From Flectonema sp. DT1601 (Eukaryota; Euglenozoa; Diplonemea; Diplonemida; Diplonemidae): DNA of 64,000 bases. The position numbers were made by a program, and so were the translations under genes. The stretch lies in assembly GCA_964019425.1 (NCBI GenBank), contig OZ025789.1:1480702-1544701 (forward strand), given 5' to 3'. Shown in pieces: positions 1-10,500 of this stretch (position 1 is its first letter; every line of letters starts with the position of its first letter). The notes below the pieces were generated by a model, which was not told the origin of the DNA, did not search any database, and saw only the letters and a list, made by a program, of their open reading frames with translations.

Positions 1-3000
1 CCCATCGTCTCAAGAAAGAACCGAATTAGAACCTGTAAAAAGTTTCCCATTGAACCCCACTCCCATATAAGTTGTAGGGCATCGTGCTGCGGAGACGAAG
101 AATAGCAAAAAAAAAAAAAAAAAAAAAAAGAGATTTGCTGTACAAAAAAAATTTCAAAAAAAAAAAAAAATTAAAAAAAACATTAAAAAACAAAAAAAAA
201 AAGTTGAAAAATCTCAAAAAAAAAACTAAAAAAAATCCAAAAATCACCCTCAATGCAAAAACGAAAAACTTAGTGAGCAACCGTAAGACGCAATCAAAAG
301 ACGACACTTGGCACTGTAACGCGAACGGAGGATTGGCAGCGAGTTCTTAATTGGACAGCAGTCACACAAAAAAAGTAAAATCCACTTCCCCTTTTCTTTC
401 TCCGAGAACAAGGCAAGAAGATGAGGAAAAAAAAACCTGAAAGGGCGAGATGTGTGTTTTCTTTTTTTCCATTTTTTTATTTCCTTTTTCTAAAAATTCC
501 CCCATATTACAATAGTAAGTAAGTGTTGTAAACAAAAAAAAAAAAAGTCCGCACACACTCCACACACGCATGCACAGGTAGATAACTGCAGCTGTACCTT
601 TTTTATTGTAGTCATCCAAGACGAATTTTTCGCTTGCGCACGAACAACAAGTGTTGCAAAACAACCAGCAAGTGAGCTACGAGCATGTTCAAGTTCTTGT
701 TCTGAACATATATTGAAATCGCATAGCATACTATTCTCAATATGATCTAATCAGCATTCTCAAAGTATGCAAAAAAAAAAAAAAAAAAAGAAGAAATACT
801 TAATTACAATGGTATTCTCTTTATTGGGGAAATACTATCGGAAGGTTTTTCTTATTGTTCACATGTAGTTGTGTGTGGCTCTTTGCAGTTTTGATTCACA
901 ACAACCATCCTTACTGATATAAAAGCAACAGTTATAAGGAGCCAGTATTATTTTTTAAGGTGTATTAAGCCTGATGAAGCCTCATTAGCAACCGCGAAAA
1001 CTACTTGCCACAGAAAGGTCACTAAGACGGGTGTTGTAGGTGATGATAAGAACCCAAACACTAGAAGAATTGAACATAATATTTTTTTTTCTTTCCCCCC
1101 CTTCCCGCAACCAGTACATGAAGTGTGTTCCCTTCCCCTCCATAAGTCCCATTAAATCTATTTGACTTGTGTAAAAAGATGTTTTTTTCTGCCTGTTGTG
1201 TCTTTTAGATTACAACATCTTTGAAATCTGTTTTTTTTTCTTCTTTTTTCTTTTCTTTTTTGTTTTTTTTTTCCTCCTCTCTTTTTTTTTTTTTTTTTAA
1301 TTTTTTTTATATTTTTTTATTTGGATAGTTGCAATTCCTGTACAGTAGCGATACGAAGCGATCTCAATGATTCCCTCCCCTAACGGTACACGTTCGAAAG
1401 GATATCAGTAGTGACCATTCAAACCCTTCACTCGCAAGTCTACCAGTGCGCTATCAGTCTTCCCTCAAAAAGCAAATATTACAACGCTGTCGACTTGTTT
1501 GCGATTACAACTTGATGTCTCTCTGGTTTCTGCTTTTCACGACTAAGCAAAAAAGCTGCGTCTCAATTTCAAGGCTAAAAAAGTGAGTGTCTACAATAGA
1601 TATTTTGTGATATTCAGAAAGAGAGACCACGGATCGCTTTTGAAAAAATCAAAAAGGACCAGCGAATAAAAAGTCTCGTGTGTTTTTCACGACTTTTTTT
1701 TTTTTCATGCAGAGACTGAAGGTTTCTAAAAAAAAGCGAAGAAACTTATAAAAAAAAATTTTAAAAAAAAAAAAAAATAAAAAGAAAAAGGGAAAAGAAA
1801 GAATAGAAAATTCTGGAAGAATAAGAAACGGAGAGACAAGGCACGTTAGCACCTTTCCTTTCTTCACGTTTTTATCTGCACCCAGCTATGTTGAGTGTTG
1901 GATTATAAGCTTTGTGCGACTTTCGATCCTTACTGCCAATTACTTATGTTCTTCCCTGTCAGTTGTAAAACGTGCTACTTAAAAACAAAGATTCTCAATT
2001 AACTGTCTGCTTCTTTATAAAAAAGAATAGGTCTTTGTGAAAAAAAAAAGAAGAAGAAGAAGAAGAAAAAAAAACGTGTTTACCGCGTTGAACGTAGCGA
2101 TCTTTTTTTTATTTATTATTATTTTTTTTTCTTTGTTTGTTTGTGCGCGATTATCGGTTCACAACTTGCCTTTTTTTTCGTTCAAGCATTTGTCCAGTAT
2201 GAATGTTCTTTCCGGAGGAGGGGGAAAAAAAAAAAAAAACCGTCTCTCAGATCGTTGACAACTCTCTTCTGCTGCGGCAGAAGAATTTGTATAGCTGTTT
2301 ATTATTTATCATTTTTGTTAAGGACTGGTGCTCATTATCCGAACAAAAAAGTCTTTTTCTTAAACTAACAACAAAAAGCACTAATTTGCATGCACGTGTC
2401 AGTATTACTGGGAGTCGAATTGTATGTAAACAACCCGTCAATGGATTGTTTTTATTCGTTCACTCTCTCGAACAGGGGTCTCAGACGCGGCCACTTGCCT
2501 GAGAAGTGGAAACTATTGCTTTTTCACACCTCTCAATGAATGCGAGAAACAACAAAAAGAAAACGAAAGAACCAAAAAAGAAAAATGCGGAAAAAAAATA
2601 AAAAGAAAAAAAAGAAAACGAAGAAGATAACCCCCGCAATCCTCCCCTGGTTCGAATCCCTCCCTTGAAAGAAGATAAAAAGTTCGAGTACGAGAAAAAA
2701 TGCGAATTTTAAAACAAAACAAAAAAAAGGAGAGAGAAAGAATCAAAGTTTAAACACTGAAAAGGGGTGAGGGGGGTAATATTAAAAAAAGAAAAACAAC
2801 AAAGAGGGGAAGTGACTCCCAAGTAAGAACCCAAAGTATAAGGACTACTGCACACTCTGAACAGTCTGTTTGCAATAGCCATATAATCAGCTGTTCCTTT
2901 TTTTCACAATCACAAACAAGGAAACTGTGCAGTTCCGAAGGAGAAAAACGGGTCCCCTCGAACACTGAAATAAAGAAATGATACAACGAATGCAAAGCAT

Positions 3001-3223
3001 CCCACCCCCGCCCGGATAAGCTACAATAGTTGTTATAATGTTTGGATGTCTGTGGGGTTGAGTTTATGTTTGGTATCGATACGAATTATTAATTAAAATT
3101 TCTTTCTTTTAAAGTTTTAAAAACAATAAGTGAGGAAGACTGGAACTCTTCCTAACTGTTACATAATACGATTTGATAGAAGTTTGTTGTTCTTATATTT
3201 ATCAGTAGCAGAATGCTTCCTGG
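1..3223. other. A/T-rich intergenic DNA, no gene seen
   Basis: Long A and T homopolymers (for example around 108-235, 770-790, 1240-1320, 1755-1778, 2040-2075, 2223-2240) interrupt every frame or produce only K/F-rich low-complexity translations. No intron-linked exon set, tRNA fold or repeat element could be supported. A short B-box-like string near 2649 has no matching A box and was not accepted as a tRNA. Confidence 0.6.
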
Positions 3224-3505
3224 AATGCAGATATTGAAGCTCAGAACATATACGGCGACATGCTTCACCTCTCTGCGTGAGAATCTTTTAACAACAACGC
3301 GGCTGTTGCTATCAAAAGGTTAGTAAAGTTAATGTTGTTTACGTCAATAAGGATTCTGCACTTATCCAAAGCTCTAGTCATTCAGATATGGTTCGCCTCG
3401 AAACACAGCCTTGATATTAGCTGTTTACAGTAAGTGTTTTGAATCCGTAAAAATTCTGATCGAATCGGGAGCGGATATTAATATCGTAAATGGTGTTGGT
3501 CTCCT
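3224..3505 (+). pseudogene. Decayed ankyrin-repeat gene fragment
   Basis: Three successive blocks on the + strand translate to ankyrin-like text, but in different frames: NADIEAQNIYGDMLHLSA (from 3224, ended by TGA), then a block containing VNKDSALIQSSSHSDMVRL (around 3335-3395), then NTALILAV...KILIESGADIN (around 3400-3480). The helix-turn-helix pattern with GADIN-type turns is that of ankyrin repeats. Frames are broken between blocks and no start or stop fits, so it is best read as a relic. It lies about 4 kb upstream of a living ankyrin gene on the same strand and may be a dead paralogue; alternatively, tiny exons with unseen introns could explain the frame changes. Confidence 0.6.
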
Positions 3506-3675
3506 TTTATGATAATGCTCTTGTCTTGGTCCTATTGAGATAATTCTTTTGAGATTTCAGAAACCTTTATTACAAACCCGAAACTGTTCTGAAACATTCT
3601 TTGCGAATGTTAGTAATATTTGTTTTCATCACCTTCAGTACTTTTACAGATCTTTTTAAACAACTCACCTAAAGG

Positions 3676-4446
3676 ATGACAAGCGAGGCAGAAGTCAAGA
3701 TCCGTAAGGAAAATGCTGCGAAGCTGAAGGCGGGATATAGTTCAGAGAAGAGAATGATGGAAATCGGGTGCTGTGTTTCGTTCGTTGTGTTGTGGGTAGT
3801 GAACTTTGTGAGGATTTGTAAAGAAGCATCAGACTTTAGGTACGATGTGATTCTCGCAAATGGGATTGTTGCTGTGGTTGTTGCAGAGATCGTAGCGGAT
3901 TTCATGAGTGGATTGATTCACTGGGGAGCAGACACTTGGGGATCAACAGAAACACCAATTATCGGAACATTCATCAGATCCTTTAGGGAGCACCACGTCA
4001 ACGCATATGCGATGTGTGAACACGATTGGGTTGAAACTAACGGAGATAACAACATGCTTTGTGTTCCAACTCTTATTTGGATGCTTCTATCAACTGCTAC
4101 TGAAGAAGGCTCATGGTACTCTCCGGGAACAATGACATGGCAGATGTATTGTTTGGTACTAACTTTACTTATAAGTCTGACAAATCAATTTCACAAGCAG
4201 GCACATCAAATTAAACCTCATCCAATAAGTAGATTTCTTATGAATACTAACTTAGTGTTAACCAGACAGAACCACTCAGTTCATCACAGAGGATTGCATG
4301 ATGAAAGTTATTGTATCACTACTGGATGGTTGAATCCATTTCTTGATCTCATCGACTTTTGGAGAAAGTTGGAATGGGTCATTACCAAGGCCACCGGATA
4401 CATTCCCAGAGAGAATGATATCCAACTTTTGGGTAAGGAGGAATAG
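3676..4446 (+). CDS. PEDS1: Plasmanylethanolamine desaturase (TMEM189/Kua family)
   Basis: Single-exon gene, 256 aa. The family is an integral ER-membrane di-iron desaturase that introduces the vinyl-ether double bond of plasmalogens and needs molecular oxygen. Family histidine boxes are in order: GLIHWGADTWG (H82), FREHH (H106, H107) followed by HDWVETNGDN, NQFHKQAH (H173, H177), and NHSVHHRGLH (H200, H203, H204, H208) followed by YCITTGWLNP. Hydrophobic stretches near residues 31-45, 58-75 and 155-170 fit membrane segments. Length is normal for the family without a fused ubiquitin-conjugating domain. A pyrimidine-rich stretch and CAG end at 3649, 26 nt before the ATG. The stop is 14 bp from the end of a convergent minus-strand ORF. 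The presence of this enzyme suggests an organism exposed to oxygen. Confidence 0.93.
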   Translation: MTSEAEVKIRKENAAKLKAGYSSEKRMMEIGCCVSFVVLWVVNFVRICKEASDFRYDVILANGIVAVVVAEIVADFMSGLIHWGADTWGSTETPIIGTFIRSFREHHVNAYAMCEHDWVETNGDNNMLCVPTLIWMLLSTATEEGSWYSPGTMTWQMYCLVLTLLISLTNQFHKQAHQIKPHPISRFLMNTNLVLTRQNHSVHHRGLHDESYCITTGWLNPFLDLIDFWRKLEWVITKATGYIPRENDIQLLGKEE

Positions 4447-4460
4447 AATAAAAACCTTTC

Positions 4461-4700
4461 TTATAAGTCGCCGGTTTTAGAGAAAGTGGATAAGACATAA
4501 CAAGGACCACCAGATGCCATTTTGGTGATGATAAACTGTTTGCCGTTAAACACCTTCTCTTTACTGATCGGGTACTCCCTTGGCCGCGTAAAGTGATAAG
4601 ATGTGACGTATGTTGTGATTTTAGTTTTGTATTCATCAAAATCGCGCTTAGTCGGCTTTTTGACCTTCTGAAGGTCTTGTCCTTCTACTTTTGTGCGCAT
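4461..4700 (-). CDS. Small hypothetical protein (79 aa from first ATG)
   Basis: Open frame on the minus strand, convergent with the desaturase gene. The first ATG is at 4700, giving 79 aa; the frame stays open a further 12 codons upstream to 4736, so the true 5' end may be another exon. Composition is that of a real soluble protein (mixed K, T, Y, F; no low complexity), with segments such as RDFDEYKTKITTYVTSYHF and KQFIITKMASGGPCYVLSTF. I do not recognise a family. It is the only candidate host gene on the minus strand in the first 27 kb, and unlike its neighbours it lacks a clear YAG close to the ATG. It may be a chance frame. Confidence 0.4.
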   Translation of the reverse strand: MRTKVEGQDLQKVKKPTKRDFDEYKTKITTYVTSYHFTRPREYPISKEKVFNGKQFIITKMASGGPCYVLSTFSKTGDL

Positions 4701-4736
4701 TTGACCGATTTTTGTTGAATCATTTGCATGAATCAC

Positions 4737-5104
4737 ATACTCGGACAGTCATTCGTGTACTCGTTATTTGGTTCTCATTTGGTTAGAACAAAAAGATCAT
4801 TTCGCCCTCTCTCGCGAGGGCGAAATCACCCCACAGCTAGTGGTCGGTAGCATTCATCTTAGTGTGTTTTGACTGTCCGCTTCTCATTATCTTGCAGGTG
4901 TTTTTTCATTTTTTTGCACACTGCGCAAGCAACAATAGAGCACAACACGTGAAAAACAGATGCAAATAGAAGAGAGGGAAATAATAAAATGTGAATAGAG
5001 CAAAATTGTAGCAATAATTACTTCTTTTTTTTCAGCAGGTAAACAACAAGTGTAGCAGAGAATAGAATGTTGTTAAATGAATCAATTCCAACTTCTGTAT
5101 TCAG
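4737..5104. other. Intergenic region between divergent genes
   Basis: Holds the perfect hairpin at 4799-4826 and, near the right end, two pyrimidine/AG sequences (TTTTTTTTCAGCAG ending about 5038, and TATTCAG ending at 5104) upstream of the phosphatase gene. No ORF or RNA gene is recognisable. Confidence 0.5.
4799..4826. repeat. Perfect 11-bp inverted repeat (hairpin)
   Basis: ATTTCGCCCTC at 4799-4809 is matched exactly by GAGGGCGAAAT at 4816-4826, with a 6-nt loop. It is GC-rich in an A/T-rich surround, lies in a gap flanked by a minus-strand and a plus-strand gene, and has no U-run that would make it a Pol III terminator. Role unknown. Confidence 0.75.
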
Positions 5105-5114
5105 GTAATTTCAA

Positions 5115-5702
5115 ATGACTGACCCTGCTGTCATAGTGCCAGGACTGTTGCTCGGGTCACGGTTGGCTGCTGAGAAGCGAGAGGTGCTGAATTTGCATGG
5201 GATCACATATGTTATAAATACTTCTAAAGAGATACCGAGCTACTTCGAAAATGATAAAACAACACATGTAGCGTACCTAAAGCTACAACTAGAAGACAGT
5301 GAAGAAGATGATATGGAGTCTTGTTTTAAGCAATCATCAGAGTTTATTAATTCTGCTCTTCGCAATGACTCTTCAGTGCTGGTTCACTGCCAAGCAGGAA
5401 TTTCACGTTCCGCTACTATTGTGATTGCCTACCTGATGTGCAACAAGAACATGTCTTTGAAGGAAGCTTATTTTCATGTAAAGTCAAAAAAAACAAACAT
5501 TCAGCCCAACATTCACTTTTTCAAAACTCTTCAAAAGCTGGAGCGGTGTCTGACAGGTCTGGAAGCCACGTTCTCTCTGTTGGAATATCACACAGATGTC
5601 TTAACTGAAATGGGTTTTGACAGCAACATTGCAAAGAGGGCTTTAGAGAGATCGGAAAACGACTTCAACTTGGCGCTGAGCATTTGTCTCGGAGGTTTCT
5701 GA
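5115..5702 (+). CDS. Dual-specificity protein phosphatase with C-terminal UBA domain
   Basis: Single exon, 195 aa, ending in TGA. Residues about 5-145 form a compact dual-specificity phosphatase: the P-loop is HCQAGISRS with catalytic Cys92 and Arg98, followed by the family's helix AYLM, and Asp61 (in QLEDSEEDD) sits where the general acid is expected. Residues about 158-195 (LTEMGFDSNIAKRALERSENDFNLALSICL in pattern) have the MGF...A..AL...ND...A signature of a ubiquitin-associated domain. The family removes phosphate from Ser/Thr/Tyr; the UBA suggests recruitment to ubiquitin or ubiquitinated substrates (inference). CAG at 5104 precedes the ATG by 10 nt. Confidence 0.9.
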   Translation: MTDPAVIVPGLLLGSRLAAEKREVLNLHGITYVINTSKEIPSYFENDKTTHVAYLKLQLEDSEEDDMESCFKQSSEFINSALRNDSSVLVHCQAGISRSATIVIAYLMCNKNMSLKEAYFHVKSKKTNIQPNIHFFKTLQKLERCLTGLEATFSLLEYHTDVLTEMGFDSNIAKRALERSENDFNLALSICLGGF

Positions 5703-5811
5703 CTACTGTATGATGAAACAACTTGAGCTGTACCCTAACTCACTGGCTCTTCCTTTGGAGTAGTTCCATGATACTTGCTAATATTTTTACTCTATCTCAG
5801 TTAACAACAAA

Positions 5812-7161
5812 ATGTCACGCTCGTTGTCTTTCTCGAGAAAGGGAAGCGATGCGTCTTCTCCTGCCAGAATGTCACCAAGTAGGTCAGAAAGATCTTCCGT
5901 ATCATCACCTACTACTTCCCCAAGAATGAAGATGCGATCTGAATCTTCGTTCATGTATCAAATTAATACAATGACCAGAGAAGACGTCGCTGACTTAAAC
6001 GATAGACTTCTGAGAAGGGGCAGCAGCATCAGAATGCTGTCGCGACATCATTCTGCAGGCAGGTCGTGGCACAAAGCTGAGATAAGAACCCTACTGCTTC
6101 GGCCAAAAGAACGGGAGGACGCAGAAAGAGCTAAAATGTGGAAGATTAACCTGCTCATATGGAAGCATTTCGCTGCAATGACTCTGCCATATAGGAAATC
6201 GGAATCTTATAAAAGGAAACTTTATATAAGAAGGCTGTTTAGAAATAAGGTTTTAGAAGCTTTGCAACAAAAACGCACTGAAAATGAGCTCCGACGAAAT
6301 GCAGTACTTCGCGGATTTATTGAGCGATTTCGAATAAAGAAAAAGACTGCAACTATTTCACTCATTCGACACTATCTTCGAAGAGAGAAGGCATGGAACA
6401 AACTCCGCTACTGTTGTCAAACTTACCACTCGGCAATTCAGATAATGTCACGTACTCTCTTGAAACATGCAAGACTAAGGAGGAGGCAGCGTAATAAAGC
6501 CCTCATATCGATTAAAGAATTGCTACCGGCTTTTAGGGAAACGCACTATTCCTTGACAAAGACGATTACTGAACCTTCAGAAGAAGCCCTTTACAGGAGG
6601 CTAGTATCAGATAGGCTTTCCATCAGGCATTGGAAGTATTCAAGTGCGATAGCCCAATTTCGCACAAACTTTAACAATGGCGATGAGACATTTGGGGATG
6701 ATCCACCTTACTATGTCATGTTCTTGTCAGATAATGATTTGAAGTCTATTCTTATCCTTGCACTCCAAATATCTTCGATCGAAAAATCATTGGAACCTGC
6801 CTCCCGAGAATCGATTCAATTTGAAGAAGAAACCTTTCGAAGTACAAACATTACTTCTGTCTTGATGGCGATTAAATTAAGCAGCGATTTGGAACGCGAG
6901 GGACCCGATCATCATGAACGACAAACTCCTGCGAAAATTGCAAGAAGGAAACAACGGTTGACAACTCCAACATCTGGCAGACTGTCTCCAATTTCAGCAA
7001 GAAAGATGTTCAGAACTCCCTCATCACGAACACCTGTCAGGTCTCTTCGAAGAACACCACTATCTCCACCTCCAAGGAAGCTCCTCTCCCCCATTCCGAT
7101 CGGGAAATTATCCCCATCAGTTGATTCAAGACGAAAGTTCCGTCCTCTCAGAGAGCCATAG
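5812..7161 (+). CDS. Basic Arg/Ser-rich protein of unknown function
   Basis: Single exon, 449 aa. Residues 1-45 are Ser/Pro/Arg-rich with SP motifs; about 80-300 are strongly helical and basic, with repeated W/I/L-x3-basic spacing reminiscent of IQ-type or cytoskeletal helices but without a clean IQ motif; about 375-449 are a low-complexity basic tail with at least eight SP or TP sites (for example TPTSGRLSPISARK, RTPVRSLRRTPLSPPP). That tail is typical of proline-directed kinase targets and of microtubule-associated proteins, but no family is recognised. The ATG follows ACTCTATCTCAG (AG at 5800) by 11 nt. The gap to the phosphatase stop is 109 bp. Confidence 0.75.
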   Translation: MSRSLSFSRKGSDASSPARMSPSRSERSSVSSPTTSPRMKMRSESSFMYQINTMTREDVADLNDRLLRRGSSIRMLSRHHSAGRSWHKAEIRTLLLRPKEREDAERAKMWKINLLIWKHFAAMTLPYRKSESYKRKLYIRRLFRNKVLEALQQKRTENELRRNAVLRGFIERFRIKKKTATISLIRHYLRREKAWNKLRYCCQTYHSAIQIMSRTLLKHARLRRRQRNKALISIKELLPAFRETHYSLTKTITEPSEEALYRRLVSDRLSIRHWKYSSAIAQFRTNFNNGDETFGDDPPYYVMFLSDNDLKSILILALQISSIEKSLEPASRESIQFEEETFRSTNITSVLMAIKLSSDLEREGPDHHERQTPAKIARRKQRLTTPTSGRLSPISARKMFRTPSSRTPVRSLRRTPLSPPPRKLLSPIPIGKLSPSVDSRRKFRPLREP

Positions 7162-7533
7162 TTCATTCTTGTTTTTTGGGTGCCTCTACGAACCTATTTC
7201 TTAGGCATCGATTATTAATTCTATGTATAACTTTCTTAGTTGAAATGTTATCTGAAGTTCCTTTCCATGGGAATTAACTTTCTTTCTGGTTCTTTCTGTT
7301 GTTAGGTGGCTTAGAGAATGAAATGTATTCTCGATCACTACCACACCATCTTTCAAGTTTCGTTTCGTTGTTTTGTTCAAGTGCTAGTAATAGTGCAAAA
7401 TCTTTTGTTAGAAAGTGCCAGGACGGCGATGCCTTCTATTCTATGTTGCCACTCAATGGCAACTATTGAAGGAGTTGGTGAGAATACCGGTCACTGACAA
7501 TCCATTGAACAATTACTTCATTTTTTTACTCAG
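7162..7533. other. Intergenic region, no gene seen
   Basis: Short frames only. A possible small upstream exon cannot be joined in frame to the ankyrin gene start; the region ends in the pyrimidine tract TTTTTTTACTCAG at 7521-7533, which is either a 3' splice site of a 5'UTR intron or a trans-splice acceptor. Confidence 0.45.
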
Positions 7534-7546
7534 GTCACAACAAGTG

Positions 7547-10500
7547 ATGAATGTTGTCATCGACAACACTGTTGATGGATCTACAACATGCATGCAGCTG
7601 CGACAAGAAGACAGCTTCAGCAGTTTTTGCTCTCGAGTGGGAGGAGAAATGGGAGTTTGTAATTTCGAACTGAGATATGATGGAGACCTGCTTTGTGAAG
7701 AATCCTTTGGTATGGTGTTGCCTGAAAGTGAATTGGAACTTTGGCCGACAAAAGAAGGTGAAGCAAGAGCACACCTACAAAAGTTGGGAATAAGTATGTT
7801 CACTTTGTCTGGGGGGAGGAAAAAATGGACATTGAGGGGTTCGAACCCTCGGCCTCCCGTATGCGAAACGGGCGCTCTTCCACTGAGCTAAACGCCCCTG
7901 TTTTAGGAAAACGGGTTTTACGTAATCTAAGGACATGATAATGAAAAGAAATTTAATTCATTTTACTTTTTTTGCTTTAAGCGACTGACCTTTAAGTGCT
8001 GTTGTCGGTGCGCTGAAACAGCGCGGTCATCAGATGAAAGCACAACAATTATTAATGTAGCAACCAAAAATGGACATTGAGGGGTTCGAACCCTCGGCCT
8101 CCCGTATGCGGAACGGGCGCTCTTCCACTGAGCTAAACGCCCTTAAAAAAATTCTTCTTTTTTTTTTTTTTTTTTTTTTGGTTACACTCGTCTGTGCTAC
8201 CAAACTCTTTGTTTTTGTTCTTTTCACTTCTATGTTTTGTCTTTCTTTAATACTTTCCTTTTAACTTAAGTCTGACAAATTGGAAAACACGGGAAACATA
8301 GGTAGGCTCCGCCTGAGGACGTAAGAAGAGCGGCAACGGAAAAATAAGTGGTCACGCGTCCTTGAAATTGGACACATGAAGCTAATTCGGTTACCATTCC
8401 TACCATCGATAAGGAAAACAAAGAGTCGAGCATATAACTAGAGCGGTGGTCAAAGACCACTTGAACAGCCCGAAGGCCTGCCCTCAAGAGAAATTTGTAA
8501 GGAGAATAGGAGAAGAAGGAGACAGGAGTGTTGGAAGAGACACTGCGACAACACCGAAGGTGATGTGCAGTTACCCAACCAGGAGATGATTGATAATGAT
8601 GAAAATACTAAAAAAAAAAAAAAATAATAACAAATTGATATTGGCGACTACATGTCACCTACTTTACTTCCAAAGTCTAAGGTTAGATGTTTGTTCCATC
8701 CACCTTATGATCAACGCGAGTGATGGAAGCCACGCCAAAGTGAAGAGAGCTTCAAGGTTAGGAATTTCGTTGGCAATAATAAGTTCTCGATCGCGATCCC
8801 ACTTGCCGGTCAGTGTTGAGAAGCCCAGGATTTTGAACCTGGCAGAGTCGAGTTTGGGAGATTGACATCCCTGCAGCAGGTGAACCTGTGAGGATGGTTC
8901 GCCACAAAATGGGCAGTCGATCGTCTTGCGCCAGTTCTGAATTAGCGGGTGACATCCTGTCCGGAAGTTCGCTATCCGTATCTCGTCGGCTCTTTCCATC
9001 CCAGGAGGGTATTTAACGGAACGGCCTCTGATGAGGTGTTTGTAGCAGGTGTAACCACTCACGTTAAGCAGATCCTTTTTGATGCAGCGCTTCACATGTG
9101 ATGATCGCGAGAAGTACGTGCCTTTGACTAGCACAGGTCGGATGTTCTTGTTGTGCGCTGCTTCCTTTGCAAGCGCGTCAACTTCATCGTGAAACTCGAT
9201 TCCAATGTGCGAGGGGATGAATTGCAAATGCACTTTCATCTCACACATGCGCAGGTATTCCAGTATCTTGAGGGACTCGGTATTCCTCTGTCTGCACCTT
9301 CCACCCAGCAGTTCATCCAGAAGGGATTTTGAGTCCGTGAATATCCTCACAGATTTCATTGAACGATCTTTGCTAAACACTGTTCTCAGATGTCTAGCCG
9401 CGTTCTTCAGAGCATGTTGTTCAGCCCTGTAGCTGCAGTCAGCTTGATAAAGCCTAGACGCGTATGCAGATCGAAGGCCGCTACGTGACTTGGCAATATG
9501 AGCCGCACCGGCCGCGCCGGAAGCAGAGTAGGAGCCATCGCAGTTGATTACCATGTCGACAGGAGGCAACGTTCCAATGTACGACATGAACTTTTCTTTG
9601 TCCACCGCAGGGTTCGCGGACTTCGGAAATCCGCAGCTGTTGCTAATCCTAAGGTTCGTCGGAGATACCCAGGGTTCCATCGAGTCAGGCTGCACAAGGC
9701 ACTGGCTTTCACGCTGACTATCAGTGCCAGGGATTAGGCCAGCCCAGTAGCTTTGTGTTGAGGCGAGTCTGTTTGTATTAGGTATCCAAGTCATGGCTTT
9801 ATACCTGTAGTACTTCTTTTTTTCTTTTCCCCCCTGGTTACGCGGAAGGGGGGAAAAAGAGTCTTCTTCTTTCTTTTTCTTTAAAGGGAAAGACTATGCA
9901 AAGAAACGATCCCCCTATTAGGAGTCCGTTGAAGGACTTCCAGGATTGGCAGCTCCTGTTGGCAAATGTTGGGAAGAAAGTTGGTCCATTAGCTTTTTTC
10001 TTCGTCGGCATCTGATGACCAAGTATTTATCATCACCCATCGCAACGTAGGCGGTTTATAAACCGAGTGTACGATTAGCATTCTGCTGTTCAAACGAGCT
10101 CACAGCAGTGTGCTTCCAGTCCAGTTGCAAAAATTCCGAGATCTGATCCCTCGAGTATCTAAGAAGTCCTCTGACTACGACCTGATACCTTTCACCTTCT
10201 GGAAGAGGCGGTTGCACCTTGTTACCGAGTCGGAATCTAATGTCACTCTGAGCGGAAGGGTGAGCCCTGAGTCCGAAACACGTTTTAAACCTTGCGAGGT
10301 AAAAGTCACTGCAGCCTTTCGTAGACTGGGCGGTGTACTTTGCTTCCAAATAATTGTTCGTTTTGAAATGTATCGAAGGCCATTTTTCATCGCCATTGAC
10401 CATGAGGGAAGAGTGAAGAAAAGGAATTCACTGGAACCATTTAAAGATAGTACCTTCTTCACCAAAGTTTGATTGAGCCTCAGACCGTGTTTGTCCTGAA

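Noticed and set aside
26-2750. Several 60-100 aa frames on both strands
   Set aside because: They are translations of homopolymer runs (poly-K, poly-F) with no domain or splice support.
7794-7891. Extension of the ankyrin gene's first exon to a 158-aa frame
   Set aside because: The extra residues translate the antisense strand of tRNA-Ala (WTLRGSNPRPPVCE-type text); a GTATGT donor at 7794 ends the exon.
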